From Nibribacter koreensis (GTDB lineage: Bacteria > Bacteroidota > Bacteroidia > Cytophagales > Hymenobacteraceae), in the NCBI RefSeq assembly GCF_039541795.1, contig NZ_BAABGX010000002.1, positions 1,426,001 through 1,490,000 on the forward strand: 64,000 bases of DNA, given 5' to 3'. The notes below the pieces were generated by a model. That model was not told the origin of the DNA, made no database searches, and saw only the letters and a program-made list of their open reading frames with translations. Position numbers and translations under genes: made by a program. Numbering within the stretch: the stretch's first letter is position 1; each line of letters starts with the position of its first letter. Shown here piece after piece: positions 26,654 to 34,720 of the stretch.

Positions 26654-27640
26654 CTAGGCACATAGTCGCTGCATAAACCTGAGCGCATTGCCGTAACTGA
26701 TAGCCTCTAATTCCCTCACGGACACTTGTTCTTCCAAGGCTTGCAAGATGCTCTGGTACTTGGTGGCGTTTCTATGCTCTGGATGGAAGTAGGATTCCCC
26801 GCCCTCTATGATGCCCGATTCTTGGAAGAAATCTGCCCCAAACGCCAGCGCCTGCGGAGCCTTCTCCAAACCATAAAGAATATGCTCCAGCAACGCCTCG
26901 GGCCTGTTTGGATGCACAAACTTCTTCAGGAAATTCATTCCTATCAACCCTCCTCTGCGCGCCACTTCCTGTACCAGTTCATCGGGTAGGTTTCTGGGAT
27001 TGTCATAAATGCGCCTGAAGTTGGAGTGGCTGGCAATGATGGGAATGTCCAGGGCGTGCTTATCTATGAAGTTGAGCAAGTCAAACGCCGAGGCATCTGA
27101 GGTGTGCGCCAAATCCACGGCAATGCGCTTTCCGCTCAGGTACCGTAACAATTCCTCTCCGTCGGGTTTCAGGCCGATGCCCGGGGTGAAGTTGCCGCCC
27201 GCGAACCGGTTCTCGTCTGCGTGGGTAAGCCCGATGTAGAGCAAGGGCCCGGCCAATTCAATGATTTCCTCCAGACGAGTGAAAGCGTTGGATAGAGGCT
27301 CACCTTCGTTACACAGGCCAGAGGCATTTTCAATAGCGGACACTATCGCGATTTTGTCTCCTTGAAGTATCTGCTGTTCCAACTCCTCTGGCCGAACTAA
27401 GGTGAAGACATCACGCTCTGCTAACAAAACCTCCTTGAAAAGACGCGCTTGCTTTAAAGTGAAGACGGCACTGCCGGGCTCGGTGGGCGTGAAGAAGGCC
27501 ATGGTCTGCAAGCGCACCTTACCCGCCTTCAAATGCGGAATAGCACAGCCAATAATGTCTTCGTCCAGTGCAGTGGAGCCTTCAATCCAAGCCAGGTAAC
27601 CGGTCAGGTCGCAGTGCAGGTCAATGATGGGCAATTTCAT
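26654..27640 (-). CDS. Membrane dipeptidase (peptidase family M19)
   Basis: A 328-residue amidohydrolase-fold zinc dipeptidase. The N-terminal HxD metal motif is in IIDLHCDLTGYLAW; later GLTHADENRFAGG and IPIIASHSNFRRIYDNPRNL are typical of M19 enzymes, which hydrolyse dipeptides including D-amino-acid ones. The frame is open to 27769, but the extra residues come from repeat DNA. The ATG at 27640 (MKLPIIDLHCD) is the natural start and directly follows the 32-nt repeat word described separately. Confidence 0.93.
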   Translation of the reverse strand: MKLPIIDLHCDLTGYLAWIEGSTALDEDIIGCAIPHLKAGKVRLQTMAFFTPTEPGSAVFTLKQARLFKEVLLAERDVFTLVRPEELEQQILQGDKIAIVSAIENASGLCNEGEPLSNAFTRLEEIIELAGPLLYIGLTHADENRFAGGNFTPGIGLKPDGEELLRYLSGKRIAVDLAHTSDASAFDLLNFIDKHALDIPIIASHSNFRRIYDNPRNLPDELVQEVARRGGLIGMNFLKKFVHPNRPEALLEHILYGLEKAPQALAFGADFFQESGIIEGGESYFHPEHRNATKYQSILQALEEQVSVRELEAISYGNALRFMQRLCA

Positions 27641-27674
27641 AATGAGTGATGAAGAGATTGAATGATTGAGTGCA
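27641..27674 (-). repeat. CACTCAATCATTCAATC word directly before the M19 dipeptidase start
   Basis: On the minus strand a 32-nt word starting CACTCAATCATTCAATC and ending TCACTCATT ends immediately before the ATG at 27640. The same word, with three mismatches, precedes the ABC permease start at 57525. Confidence 0.8.
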
Positions 27675-27706
27675 TGAAAAAGGTGAATACTTTTATGTCG
27701 CTGTTT

Positions 27707-27916
27707 TCCATGGCGCAAGCGTCCGCTTGTGTCCGCACGCATGGCTGATCCAATATGCACATAAGACAAGGCAGTGCCTGGTCTCTACAAGACCAATTAA
27801 TAGGTAGGACCGTATAGCATACGCCCATCGCTTTCCTGATCAAAGCGCATTTCCAAATCCATACACATGCTATGCAAACAATGCGTGCGTACACAAGCAG
27901 ACGCTTGCGCCATGGA
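27707..27916. mobile_element. MITE-like element with 36-bp terminal inverted repeats
   Basis: TCCATGGCGCAAGCGTCCGC begins the left arm (27707-27742). The right arm (27881-27916) is its reverse complement with only 2 mismatches in 36. The 138-bp interior has no gene but carries a GAGAC-type palindrome. Each arm contains an inner inverted repeat (CAAGCG / CGCTTG). The element sits in the ~420-bp divergent gap between the M19 and RlmI-like genes; the rest of that gap is the 32-nt word and palindrome copy 10. No transposase is present. Confidence 0.7.
27764..27786. repeat. GAGAC-type palindrome, copy A
   Basis: AGACAAGGCAGTGCCTGGTCT is a near-perfect palindrome. Related copies lie at 43048-43072 and 58860-58887. 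Confidence 0.7.
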
Positions 27917-27985
27917 TATATAAAATAGAATCAGTTTTACTTTCAAGGCAGTTTACGGGCAACCCAATCGGTAAAGCGCAACAAT

Positions 27986-28029
27986 GCCGTATTTTTTGCC
28001 GAATTTTGCAAAAACAAGTCAAAAACGGC
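27986..28029. repeat. 38-bp intergenic palindrome, copy 10 (decayed)
   Basis: Outer GCCG / CGGC pairs are kept, but the arms have several mismatches. One of only two copies in a divergent gap, 32 bp before the RlmI-like start. Confidence 0.7.
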
Positions 28030-28061
28030 GGTCTTCCAAAATTGCCTTTCTTTATATTCTT

Positions 28062-29249
28062 ATGGCATCCTTACCTTCTATTTTACTGCACAACGGCAAA
28101 GAGCATTCTTTAAAGCGTTTCCACCCATGGGTTTTCTCGGGGGCTATCAAGAAGATTGAGGGCGATGTGCAGGAAGGCGACATTGTGGCCGTGTACACCC
28201 ATCGCCGTGAGTTTCTGGGCATTGGCCATTACCAACCGGGTTCTATTGCCGTGCGCATTTTCTCTTTTAACGAGGTGGAGATTGACTACGCTTTCTGGAA
28301 GAGCCGGGTACAGCGCGCCGTGGACTACCGTCGGGAGCAAGGATTCCTAGACACGCCAGACACGGATGTGTACCGTCTGGTTTTTGCAGAAGGGGACAGT
28401 CTGCCTGGTCTCATCATTGACGTGTACGGCAACACGGCCGTGTTGCAGGCGCACAACGTGGGCATGTTCCACGTGCGTCAGCAGATTGCCCAGGCCTTGG
28501 TAGAAGTCTATGACGGCAAACTGACCGCCGTGTATGACAAAAGCGCCGAAACCTTGCCGGGCAAAGGCACCGAGCAAGGCCAGAACGGCTACCTGATTGG
28601 CGAAACGTCAACTCCGCACGTGGTCACCGAGAATGGCAACAAGTTCCTGGTGGACTGGGTGACCGGCCAGAAAACCGGCTTCTTCATTGACCAGCGCGAA
28701 AACCGCGAGTTACTGGCCCATTACTCCAAAGGCAAAACCGTCCTCAACACCTTCTGCTACACCGGCGGATTCTCCATCTACGCCCTCAACGCTGGCGCCG
28801 AAGCCGTGCATTCTGTAGACGTTTCCAAAAAAGCCATCGTGCTCACTGAGCAAAACGCCGAACTGAACAACGGACAGGACCGCCACGAAGCCTTCGCCAT
28901 GGACACCTTTGACTTTATGAAAGGCCGTGAAGACTTCTATGACGTGATTGTACTGGACCCACCGGCGTTTGCCAAAAGCCAGAAAGTGCGCCACAATGCA
29001 CTCATGGGCTACAAACGCCTCAACGCCGAAGCCATTGAGAAAATCAAGCCGGGCGGTATCATCTTCACTTTCTCCTGCTCAGGCGTGGTAGACAAATACC
29101 TGTTCCAGAGCACCGTCATGGCCGCCGCCATTGAAGCCGGTCGTAACGTCAAAGTCATGCACCACCTCTCCCAACCCGCAGACCACCCCATCAGCATCTT
29201 CCACCCAGAAGGCGAGTATCTGAAGGGCTTGGTGCTGTATGTGGAATAG
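28062..29249 (+). CDS. RlmI-like class I rRNA (cytosine-C5) methyltransferase
   Basis: A 395-residue protein when started at ATG 28062 (MASLPSILLHNGKEHSLKR). An N-terminal PUA RNA-binding domain (HPWVFSGAIKKIEGDVQEGD) is followed by the EEHEA linker region and a Rossmann methyltransferase with NTFCYTGGFSIYALNAGA, HSVDVSKKA and VLDPPAFAKS. RlmI methylates C1962 of 23S rRNA in E. coli; the Bacteroidota homologue may have the same or a nearby target. Ends in a strong terminator that overlaps palindrome copy 11. Confidence 0.92.
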   Translation: MASLPSILLHNGKEHSLKRFHPWVFSGAIKKIEGDVQEGDIVAVYTHRREFLGIGHYQPGSIAVRIFSFNEVEIDYAFWKSRVQRAVDYRREQGFLDTPDTDVYRLVFAEGDSLPGLIIDVYGNTAVLQAHNVGMFHVRQQIAQALVEVYDGKLTAVYDKSAETLPGKGTEQGQNGYLIGETSTPHVVTENGNKFLVDWVTGQKTGFFIDQRENRELLAHYSKGKTVLNTFCYTGGFSIYALNAGAEAVHSVDVSKKAIVLTEQNAELNNGQDRHEAFAMDTFDFMKGREDFYDVIVLDPPAFAKSQKVRHNALMGYKRLNAEAIEKIKPGGIIFTFSCSGVVDKYLFQSTVMAAAIEAGRNVKVMHHLSQPADHPISIFHPEGEYLKGLVLYVE

Positions 29250-29287
29250 GCGCTTAGCTTAGTGACGGGATATTTACTGTCTGATAT

Positions 29288-29336
29288 AAAACGGAAATGA
29301 CCAGCAGTTTTTGAACTGCTGGCCATTTCCGTTTTT
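29288..29336 (+). terminator. Terminator of the RlmI-like gene, overlapping palindrome copy 11
   Basis: Stem AACGGAAATG-CCAGCAG pairs with CTGCTGG-CATTTCCGTT across one mismatch, with an 8-nt loop, ending in TTTTT. The last 7 nt (CGTTTTT, 29330-29336) are also the first 7 nt of the palindrome, so the two hairpins cannot both form fully. Confidence 0.85.
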
Positions 29337-29368
29337 GGGCTGTTTTGGTGAAATCAGGCCAAAAACGG
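29330..29368. repeat. 38-bp intergenic palindrome, copy 11
   Basis: Shares its first bases with the preceding terminator. It lies 29 bp before the left inverted repeat of the DUF559 unit. Confidence 0.85.
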
Positions 29369-29397
29369 ATTAGATAATCTATAGACAGCCGCTAATC

Positions 29398-29438
29398 GCA
29401 GATTCTCCCCTTGAGGGGAGCGTAGAGGGGTGTTTACA
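29398..29438 (+). repeat. Left 41-bp inverted repeat of the DUF559 unit
   Basis: Contains an inner hairpin CTCCCC-TTGA-GGGGAG. Bases just outside (AATCGCAGA on the left, TCTGCGGATT at 29439-29448) also pair, so the arm alone can form a long stem. Confidence 0.85.
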
Positions 29439-29463
29439 TCTGCGGATTATATCTTCCGTACAA

Positions 29464-29838
29464 GTGTGGATTTCTAATAGAGTCATTCCATACCGCCCAG
29501 ACCTAAAGGAGAAAGCAAGACACCTCCGCAAGAACAGCACTTTGTCTGAAGTGTTGCTATGGCAAGAAATCAAAGACAAGAAGCTGGGTTACCAATTCCA
29601 TCGGCAAGTGCCCATGCTTAATTGCATTGTGGACTTTTACTGTCATGAACTACAATTGGCTATTGAGGTAGATGGGGATAGCCATGATGAAAAGGCTGAA
29701 TATGATTCTCTCAGAGAGCAAGAGTTGAAGGGGTATGGAGTGAGGTTGTTACGCTTTCAAGACATTGATGTCAAGCAGAATTTTAAGTATGTGCTTGACG
29801 AGATTTATCACTGGATTGAAAACCGCCAGCAGAAGTAA
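29464..29838 (+). CDS. DUF559 (Vsr/PD-(D/E)XK-like) nuclease-family protein
   Basis: A 124-residue protein beginning at GTG 29464. It shows the full DUF559 signature: ARHLRKNSTLSEVLLWQEI, YQFHRQVPMLNCIVDFYCHE, LAIEVDGDSHDE and GVRLLRFQDIDV. The D...(E)VDG arrangement is the PD-(D/E)XK catalytic core shared with the very-short-patch-repair endonuclease Vsr. The acidic residues look intact, so DNA cleavage is possible. Family members have no established role. Here the gene is the sole cargo of a 41-bp inverted-repeat unit. Confidence 0.9.
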   Translation: MWISNRVIPYRPDLKEKARHLRKNSTLSEVLLWQEIKDKKLGYQFHRQVPMLNCIVDFYCHELQLAIEVDGDSHDEKAEYDSLREQELKGYGVRLLRFQDIDVKQNFKYVLDEIYHWIENRQQK

Positions 29839-29846
29839 CCAACTTG

Positions 29847-29887
29847 TGTAAACACCCCTCTACGCTCTCCTCAAGGGGAGAATCTGC
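29847..29887 (-). repeat. Right 41-bp inverted repeat of the DUF559 unit
   Basis: Reverse complement of the left arm with one mismatch. It starts 8 nt after the DUF559 stop and ends 7 nt before palindrome copy 12. Confidence 0.85.
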
Positions 29888-29894
29888 GTTGCAT

Positions 29895-29938
29895 AACCGT
29901 TTTTAGCCTCTTTTCACAAAAACAGGCTAAAAACGGTT
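29895..29938. repeat. 38-bp intergenic palindrome, copy 12, slightly extended
   Basis: The core is extended by AAC / GTT. It lies in the convergent gap between the DUF559 and RsmF-like genes. Confidence 0.88.
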
Positions 29939-29981
29939 TTTAGAAAAGTCCCTCTCTGTTGAGAAGTGAATTAAGGTAGGG

Positions 29982-31397
29982 TTACTGGTTCCCCAACACA
30001 AACTGCTTCTCCAGATTCTCTGGCTTTAGCGCTTCATCCAAACTCATTCTAATCCGCCATTCCTTGGGATAGTGGTTGTTGACGCGGTTCTGAAGTTTCT
30101 TGCCCCAGCCCAGTGGAACGCCGTTGAATTGTACCAGCACCCAGCCGTTGGCCGAGTCTTCCAGCACCACGTCTTCGCGATGGAGGAACTTGAGGGCGGT
30201 GGCCAGGTCTACCTCGGCGCGGGGAAAAGCATCTGCGGATAAATGTTGGGACAAGGCGAGGGCGGGCAGAGGCTTGGCGTTGTTTTTCATGACCTCGGCT
30301 AGTTCAATACCGCCGTAGACCACGCGAAGGTTCTCATAGAGTTGCTCCAGTTCCAGCATCCAGGCTTTGGGCAAGGCGCGTAACGTTTCTTTGTGCTTCA
30401 CAATCTCCCAGTCGCTGGACTCACTCAGCCAGTCCTGCACCAGGACTTTTTCTTGTTTAGAGGCCGACACCAGGTAGGGACGCTTGCTCTTGCGGTAATT
30501 GCCGGCTTCGTCGCCTTCGGTTTTGCGGACCACGGCTAGGAAGAAGCCTTCGCCTTGAGTTTTATGTGGATAAAAGCGGTACCCGCGCATGCCTTGTTCC
30601 TGGGTCTCAGTGATGTTCCACTCGGGTTGCAGGGCTAAGGGTACGGTTTCTACATCTTGCTGATTGGACAGCCAGACCAGATTCTCCTCGTTTTCTTCTG
30701 AATTGTAAGTACAGGTGCTGTAAATGAGGACTCCGCCGGGTTTCAGGGCATCCCAAACGTCCATGAGAATACGGCGCTGGCGCTCAGAGCAGAGTTTGAC
30801 GTTGGCCTCAGACCATTCCTGGATGGCGTCGGGGTCTTTCCGGAACATTCCCTCGCCGGAGCAGGGCGCGTCTACTACCATCACATCAAAGAAGCCGGTC
30901 AGGACACCGATGTGGCTGGGGTCGTTGTTGGTCACCACCACGTTCCCGCTTCCCCATTTCTGGATATTCTCGGCCAGGATGTTCGCTCTGGGTTTGATAA
31001 CCTCGTTAGCTACTAGCAGACTTCCCTCAGAAAGCAGAGAAGCGATGTGAGTAGACTTTCCGCCAGGAGCCCCGCACAAATCCAGCACCGCCAATGACTC
31101 TTCTAAATCCACGCTCTGCTTCAGAGCCTGCTCCAGAAACATGGAACTGGCTTCCTGCACGTAGTACGCCCCGCCATGAAACATGGGGTCTAGCGTGAAA
31201 CTGGGGCGCTCAGAAAGGTAGAAACCAGTCTCGGTCCAAGGCACCGGCGTCAAAGAGGTAAGCAAAGAGGTCTTGTTGGCATTCACCCGTATGCTGATGG
31301 GCGATGCGCTGGCCAAAGCCTCTTTGAAAGCGGTGTAGTCCTCTTCCAGTTGGGTTTGCATGCGCACCTGAAAGGAAAGCGGAAGTTGTATAGACAT
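29982..31397 (-). CDS. RsmF/NOL1-Nop2-Sun family rRNA (cytosine-C5) methyltransferase
   Basis: A 471-residue enzyme. SAM motif I is LDLCGAPGGKSTHIASLL; motif IV is VDAPCSGEGMFRKDP and motif VI YSTCTYNSEENE, which carry the two Cys residues used in C5 methylation. The C-terminal region (GVPLGWGKKLQNRVNNHYPKEWRI) is an RsmF-type PUA-like domain. The likely target is a cytosine of 16S rRNA. A TACCTTGA box lies just upstream of the ATG, suggesting a short leader. Confidence 0.93.
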   Translation of the reverse strand: MSIQLPLSFQVRMQTQLEEDYTAFKEALASASPISIRVNANKTSLLTSLTPVPWTETGFYLSERPSFTLDPMFHGGAYYVQEASSMFLEQALKQSVDLEESLAVLDLCGAPGGKSTHIASLLSEGSLLVANEVIKPRANILAENIQKWGSGNVVVTNNDPSHIGVLTGFFDVMVVDAPCSGEGMFRKDPDAIQEWSEANVKLCSERQRRILMDVWDALKPGGVLIYSTCTYNSEENEENLVWLSNQQDVETVPLALQPEWNITETQEQGMRGYRFYPHKTQGEGFFLAVVRKTEGDEAGNYRKSKRPYLVSASKQEKVLVQDWLSESSDWEIVKHKETLRALPKAWMLELEQLYENLRVVYGGIELAEVMKNNAKPLPALALSQHLSADAFPRAEVDLATALKFLHREDVVLEDSANGWVLVQFNGVPLGWGKKLQNRVNNHYPKEWRIRMSLDEALKPENLEKQFVLGNQ

Positions 31398-31451
31398 GGC
31401 TGGTAAGCGTCAAGGTAAGGCAGATAGCCAATGCAGTATCTGCTGTGAAAG

Positions 31452-31489
31452 CGTTTTTGACCTGTTTTCTGGAAAATAGGCCAAAAACG
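31452..31489. repeat. 38-bp intergenic palindrome, copy 13
   Basis: Ends 3 nt from the stop codon of the minus-strand hypothetical gene, on its 3' side. Confidence 0.87.
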
Positions 31490-31492
31490 GAA

Positions 31493-32566
31493 TTATTCTG
31501 CCGGCAGGATAGGCTCTTTGCGGGTGGTGATTTTAGAAGGCTTGCGCACGGTGCGCGTCTGGTACACGGGGTTGTCCACAAAGGCCACCACTTTCAAGGT
31601 CAGGTCAAGGCCGGTGATCGTGCTGGGGTTCAAAAAGCCTAGGTGCAAATAGCCGTCATCCGTTTTAGGCGTCTGGTTGGCCATGATTTTGCCGTAGTCA
31701 GAGAGAACGTCCTGTCCTTTGGCCACGCCGTAGGGTTTCCAGCCGTCCTCGTCCTCCCGGAACAGGTTGGCGTTGGTCTTGTTGAGCAAATAGTAGCTAA
31801 TGTAGCCACTGCTTTTCACCTGCGGCAATTGCGGTAACAGTCCCAAACCGAAGGCCACCAAGGGATTGCTCCCTGTCAACAAGGCCGTCGCGCCTTTGGC
31901 CAACAGCTTGCCAGATTCCTGCAAGGCCTGCACCGATTCCTGCCCTACGCCTACCCAGTACACCCAATGCTTGGTATTGGCGGGTAGTTTAAAGCGCTCG
32001 GTGGTTCTGTTGTTGCTGGTGATGTTGGTGACGGAGGCCAGCCTAAATGTCTTGTCCAGAATAGTTTCTGGCTGCAGTTCGTTTTTTACCAGAACCTTCT
32101 CTGTAGCCGTGGTCCAGGTAGTGTCTTGCACGGTGCGCCAGGCTACGTGCGTGTTAAAGTTCTGCGATGAGGCGCTGGCCGGAATACGAGTTAACGTGAA
32201 GTGACTTTTGGTGCTGGTAGGCGAAAGGCTCTGCAAGGTGATGGTGTACACCGACTTCTGCGGAACGGTCAGGCGCAACTTGCTCAACTTCTTGGTTTCT
32301 TCTACACTGTACAGCGGGGAGCTGGAGTAGAACTCCTGTACCGTCACTTTGTAGTTGACCTTGGCCTTGTTGTCCAGGTCCAGCACCAGCACGTCACCCG
32401 CCTGAAACGCGTATTGCAACTGCGTGGCGGGTTGTTTGGTGCCGGCTACCTGCACCTCTAAATCGGCAATCTTAAGCGCCTTGCCAGACTGGGCCTGCAA
32501 ACTCACAGAAAGCGAAAAGCATAAACCGGCAACAAGGGCAAGAAACCTGAGAGAAAAGCTAGACAT
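31493..32566 (-). CDS. Hypothetical exported protein
   Basis: A 357-residue protein with a signal peptide (LVAGLCFSLSVSLQAQ). The mature part is beta-rich (VQVAGTKQPATQLQYAFQAGDVLVLDL ... PQKSVYTITLQS), has a hydrophobic Gly/Leu-rich stretch at about residues 225-255 (LLAKGATALLTG, AFGLGLLPQLP), and ends in a basic tail. I do not recognise a family. Upstream is a TACCTCGC box next to the start. Probably periplasmic or outer-membrane associated. Confidence 0.72.
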   Translation of the reverse strand: MSSFSLRFLALVAGLCFSLSVSLQAQSGKALKIADLEVQVAGTKQPATQLQYAFQAGDVLVLDLDNKAKVNYKVTVQEFYSSSPLYSVEETKKLSKLRLTVPQKSVYTITLQSLSPTSTKSHFTLTRIPASASSQNFNTHVAWRTVQDTTWTTATEKVLVKNELQPETILDKTFRLASVTNITSNNRTTERFKLPANTKHWVYWVGVGQESVQALQESGKLLAKGATALLTGSNPLVAFGLGLLPQLPQVKSSGYISYYLLNKTNANLFREDEDGWKPYGVAKGQDVLSDYGKIMANQTPKTDDGYLHLGFLNPSTITGLDLTLKVVAFVDNPVYQTRTVRKPSKITTRKEPILPAE

Positions 32567-32620
32567 ATGGGCGCGAGGTAAATTCTGTTTTCAACGCAAT
32601 TTACGAAAAACGCCTCAGAA

Positions 32621-33043
32621 TCAGTATCTCTCCTCCAGCCACAGCTTTCTAGCCACACCCACGCCTACTAGGTTCCCCTGTCCGCCCCCGCGCAGTAAGA
32701 TGGCCACATTTTGTCCTTCATAGATCTCGTTCATGCTGATGGTCTTTCCGTCCAGCCCTATGATTTGCGTGATGGGCGTCACCAAGACAAAGGCTCTGGT
32801 AAAGCGCGCATACTGTGAGGTGGTGCCCTCTACTTCCAGTGTTACCTGGCCTTGGTCATACACCTTCCGGATGACGGTGCCCCGCACATCTACGCGTCTC
32901 AAGGGCACAGTGGGTTCGGCTTCCTCGGTGGCGGGTGCGTTGGTAGACTTGGTGGGCGTGACAGAACTTTTACAGCCGGTGAGCAAGGCAAACGCCAGTA
33001 GAATAAGAAGCGCAAAGCGGTTATATGTTTTAGCTAGGTTCAT
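32621..33043 (-). CDS. Hypothetical lipoprotein
   Basis: A 140-residue product from ATG 33043 (MNLAKTYNRFALL), with a lipobox at FALLTGC. An upstream in-frame ATG at 33055 is less likely. After a Thr/Ala/Glu linker, the mature part (VDVRGTVIRKVYDQGQVTLEVEG ... SMNEIYEGQNVAILLRGGGQ) looks like a small beta-barrel, OB-like fold. Family not recognised. Confidence 0.7.
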   Translation of the reverse strand: MNLAKTYNRFALLILLAFALLTGCKSSVTPTKSTNAPATEEAEPTVPLRRVDVRGTVIRKVYDQGQVTLEVEGTTSQYARFTRAFVLVTPITQIIGLDGKTISMNEIYEGQNVAILLRGGGQGNLVGVGVARKLWLEERY

Positions 33044-33248
33044 CTTTAGAAACAATTAGTTACCCCTTTTAAACGGAATAACGGGTAGGGAGATATACTG
33101 CGTGTAAGGCGAGATTTATCAGGAATTTTCATGTTATAAGGAGCCAAAGGCGTGGTTTTTTTGTTTTCCTAGAACCCACGAGCGGTGCCAATTCCCTTAT
33201 TGTTTCACTATCTTGGCACCATGACCGCCGTGCGGTTTTCTATACTTT

Positions 33249-34628
33249 ATGGCTAAAATCAAAACAGCATATTTCTGCCAGAGCTGCGGCGCGCAGTCGG
33301 CTAAATGGGTGGGTCGTTGTCCGGCCTGCGGCGAATGGAACACCTACGTAGAGGAAGTTCTTTCCCGCGAGGACGTGACGCCTACCTCGGCTTGGAAAGT
33401 TGGCACCAGCAGTCAGCAGGTGGCCAGCAAACCCAAGCCCATCGCAGAAATCACCTATTCAGAACAGCACCGCATTGAAACCCAGGACGGCGAACTGAAC
33501 CGCGTACTGGGCGGCGGCATCGTGCCTGGCTCCATGGTTTTGATCGGCGGCGAGCCGGGCATTGGCAAATCCACGCTCATGCTCCAGATTGCCCTCAGCC
33601 TCAAAAACCAGCGGGTCTTGTACATCTCCGGGGAGGAAAGCGAACAGCAGATTAAAATGCGCGCCGAGCGTCTGGGCGCCCAGCATCCCAACTGCTTTAT
33701 CCTCACAGAGACGGGTACCCAGAACATCTTCAAGCAGATAGAACAGCTTCAGCCCGAGGTCCTGATTGTAGACTCCATCCAAACCCTGCATTCGTCTTTT
33801 ATAGAAAGCGGGGCCGGTAGTGTGGCCCAAGTGCGTGAGTGTACGGCAGAGTTGTTGAAGTTTGCCAAGGAAAGCGGGACGCCCGTGTTTCTGATCGGCC
33901 ACATCACCAAGGAAGGTTCTTTGGCTGGTCCTAAGATTCTGGAGCACATGGTAGACACCGTGTTGACGTTTGAAGGCGACCGCCACATGACGTACCGCAT
34001 TCTCCGCACGACTAAAAACCGCTTCGGGAGTACCTCTGAACTGGGCATCTATGAGATGCTGGGCACGGGCCTACGGGAGGTGAGCAACCCGTCTGAGATA
34101 TTGATTTCTCAGCGCGAAGAGTCCTTCAGTGGCATTACCATTGGCGGGACCATGGAAGGCAATAGACCGCTGTTGATTGAGGTGCAAAGCCTGGTGAGCC
34201 CCGCCACCTACGGCACGCCCCAGCGCACGGCCACCGGCTTTGACGTGAAGCGCCTGAACATGCTCTTAGCCGTGTTGGAGAAACGTGGTGGCTTTAAGCT
34301 GGGTACGCAAGATGTCTTCTTAAACATTGCCGGCGGTCTTAAGGTTGAAGATCCGGCGTTGGACCTGGCCATTTGTGCGGCCTTGCTTTCCTCCTTTGAG
34401 GACATCGCCATTCCGCATACCACGTGTTTTGCGGCAGAGGTGGGCTTGGGCGGCGAGGTACGGGCGGTGCATAGAATTGAACAGCGCATCTCTGAGGCCG
34501 AAAAGCTGGGCTTCCAGGATATCTACATTTCTAAGTACAACAAGAAGGGCGTGGACTTTAGCCGGTTTAACATAAGAATACACGCGGCCAGCAGGTTAGA
34601 AGAAGTTTTCAGCGGATTGTTTGGTTAA
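33249..34628 (+). CDS. radA: DNA repair protein RadA (Sms)
   Basis: A 459-residue branch-migration ATPase acting in recombination. Seen: N-terminal C4 zinc finger (CQSCGAQSAKWVGRCPACGEW), Walker A GGEPGIGKSTL, the RadA-specific KNRFGSTSELGIYEM motif and a C-terminal Lon-like domain (GGLKVEDPALDLAICAALLSS). All parts are present at the usual length. A TATACTTT-type sequence directly precedes the ATG, suggesting a very short leader. Monocistronic. Confidence 0.97.
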   Translation: MAKIKTAYFCQSCGAQSAKWVGRCPACGEWNTYVEEVLSREDVTPTSAWKVGTSSQQVASKPKPIAEITYSEQHRIETQDGELNRVLGGGIVPGSMVLIGGEPGIGKSTLMLQIALSLKNQRVLYISGEESEQQIKMRAERLGAQHPNCFILTETGTQNIFKQIEQLQPEVLIVDSIQTLHSSFIESGAGSVAQVRECTAELLKFAKESGTPVFLIGHITKEGSLAGPKILEHMVDTVLTFEGDRHMTYRILRTTKNRFGSTSELGIYEMLGTGLREVSNPSEILISQREESFSGITIGGTMEGNRPLLIEVQSLVSPATYGTPQRTATGFDVKRLNMLLAVLEKRGGFKLGTQDVFLNIAGGLKVEDPALDLAICAALLSSFEDIAIPHTTCFAAEVGLGGEVRAVHRIEQRISEAEKLGFQDIYISKYNKKGVDFSRFNIRIHAASRLEEVFSGLFG

Positions 34629-34720
34629 GGCGCTCAGATTGAATGATTTTTAAATAGTGAGCGTTTAGTCATCATCGCTTTTGTTATAATTCATTCAATT
34701 ACATATTTACAGGATCAGGA

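Larger units (their letters stand above)
29398..29887. mobile_element. DUF559 gene unit bounded by 41-bp inverted repeats
   Basis: The left arm (29398-29438) begins GCAGATTCTCCCCTTGAGG and the right arm (29847-29887) is its reverse complement at 40 of 41 positions. The DUF559 gene fills the interior almost completely (25 bp from the left arm, 8 bp from the right). The whole 490-bp unit sits between two palindrome copies in the gap between two rRNA methyltransferase genes. This looks like a small mobile or domesticated unit. No target-site duplication was recognised. Confidence 0.65.

Noticed and set aside
29398..29887. Classical insertion sequence
   Set aside because: The only gene is DUF559, not a known transposase; no target-site duplication was recognised. 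Listed instead as a candidate unit.
34640..34720. ATTCATTCAATTA upstream of the TlpA-like gene as a third copy of the 32-nt start-codon word
   Set aside because: Only about 11 nt agree, and AT-rich DNA gives this by chance.
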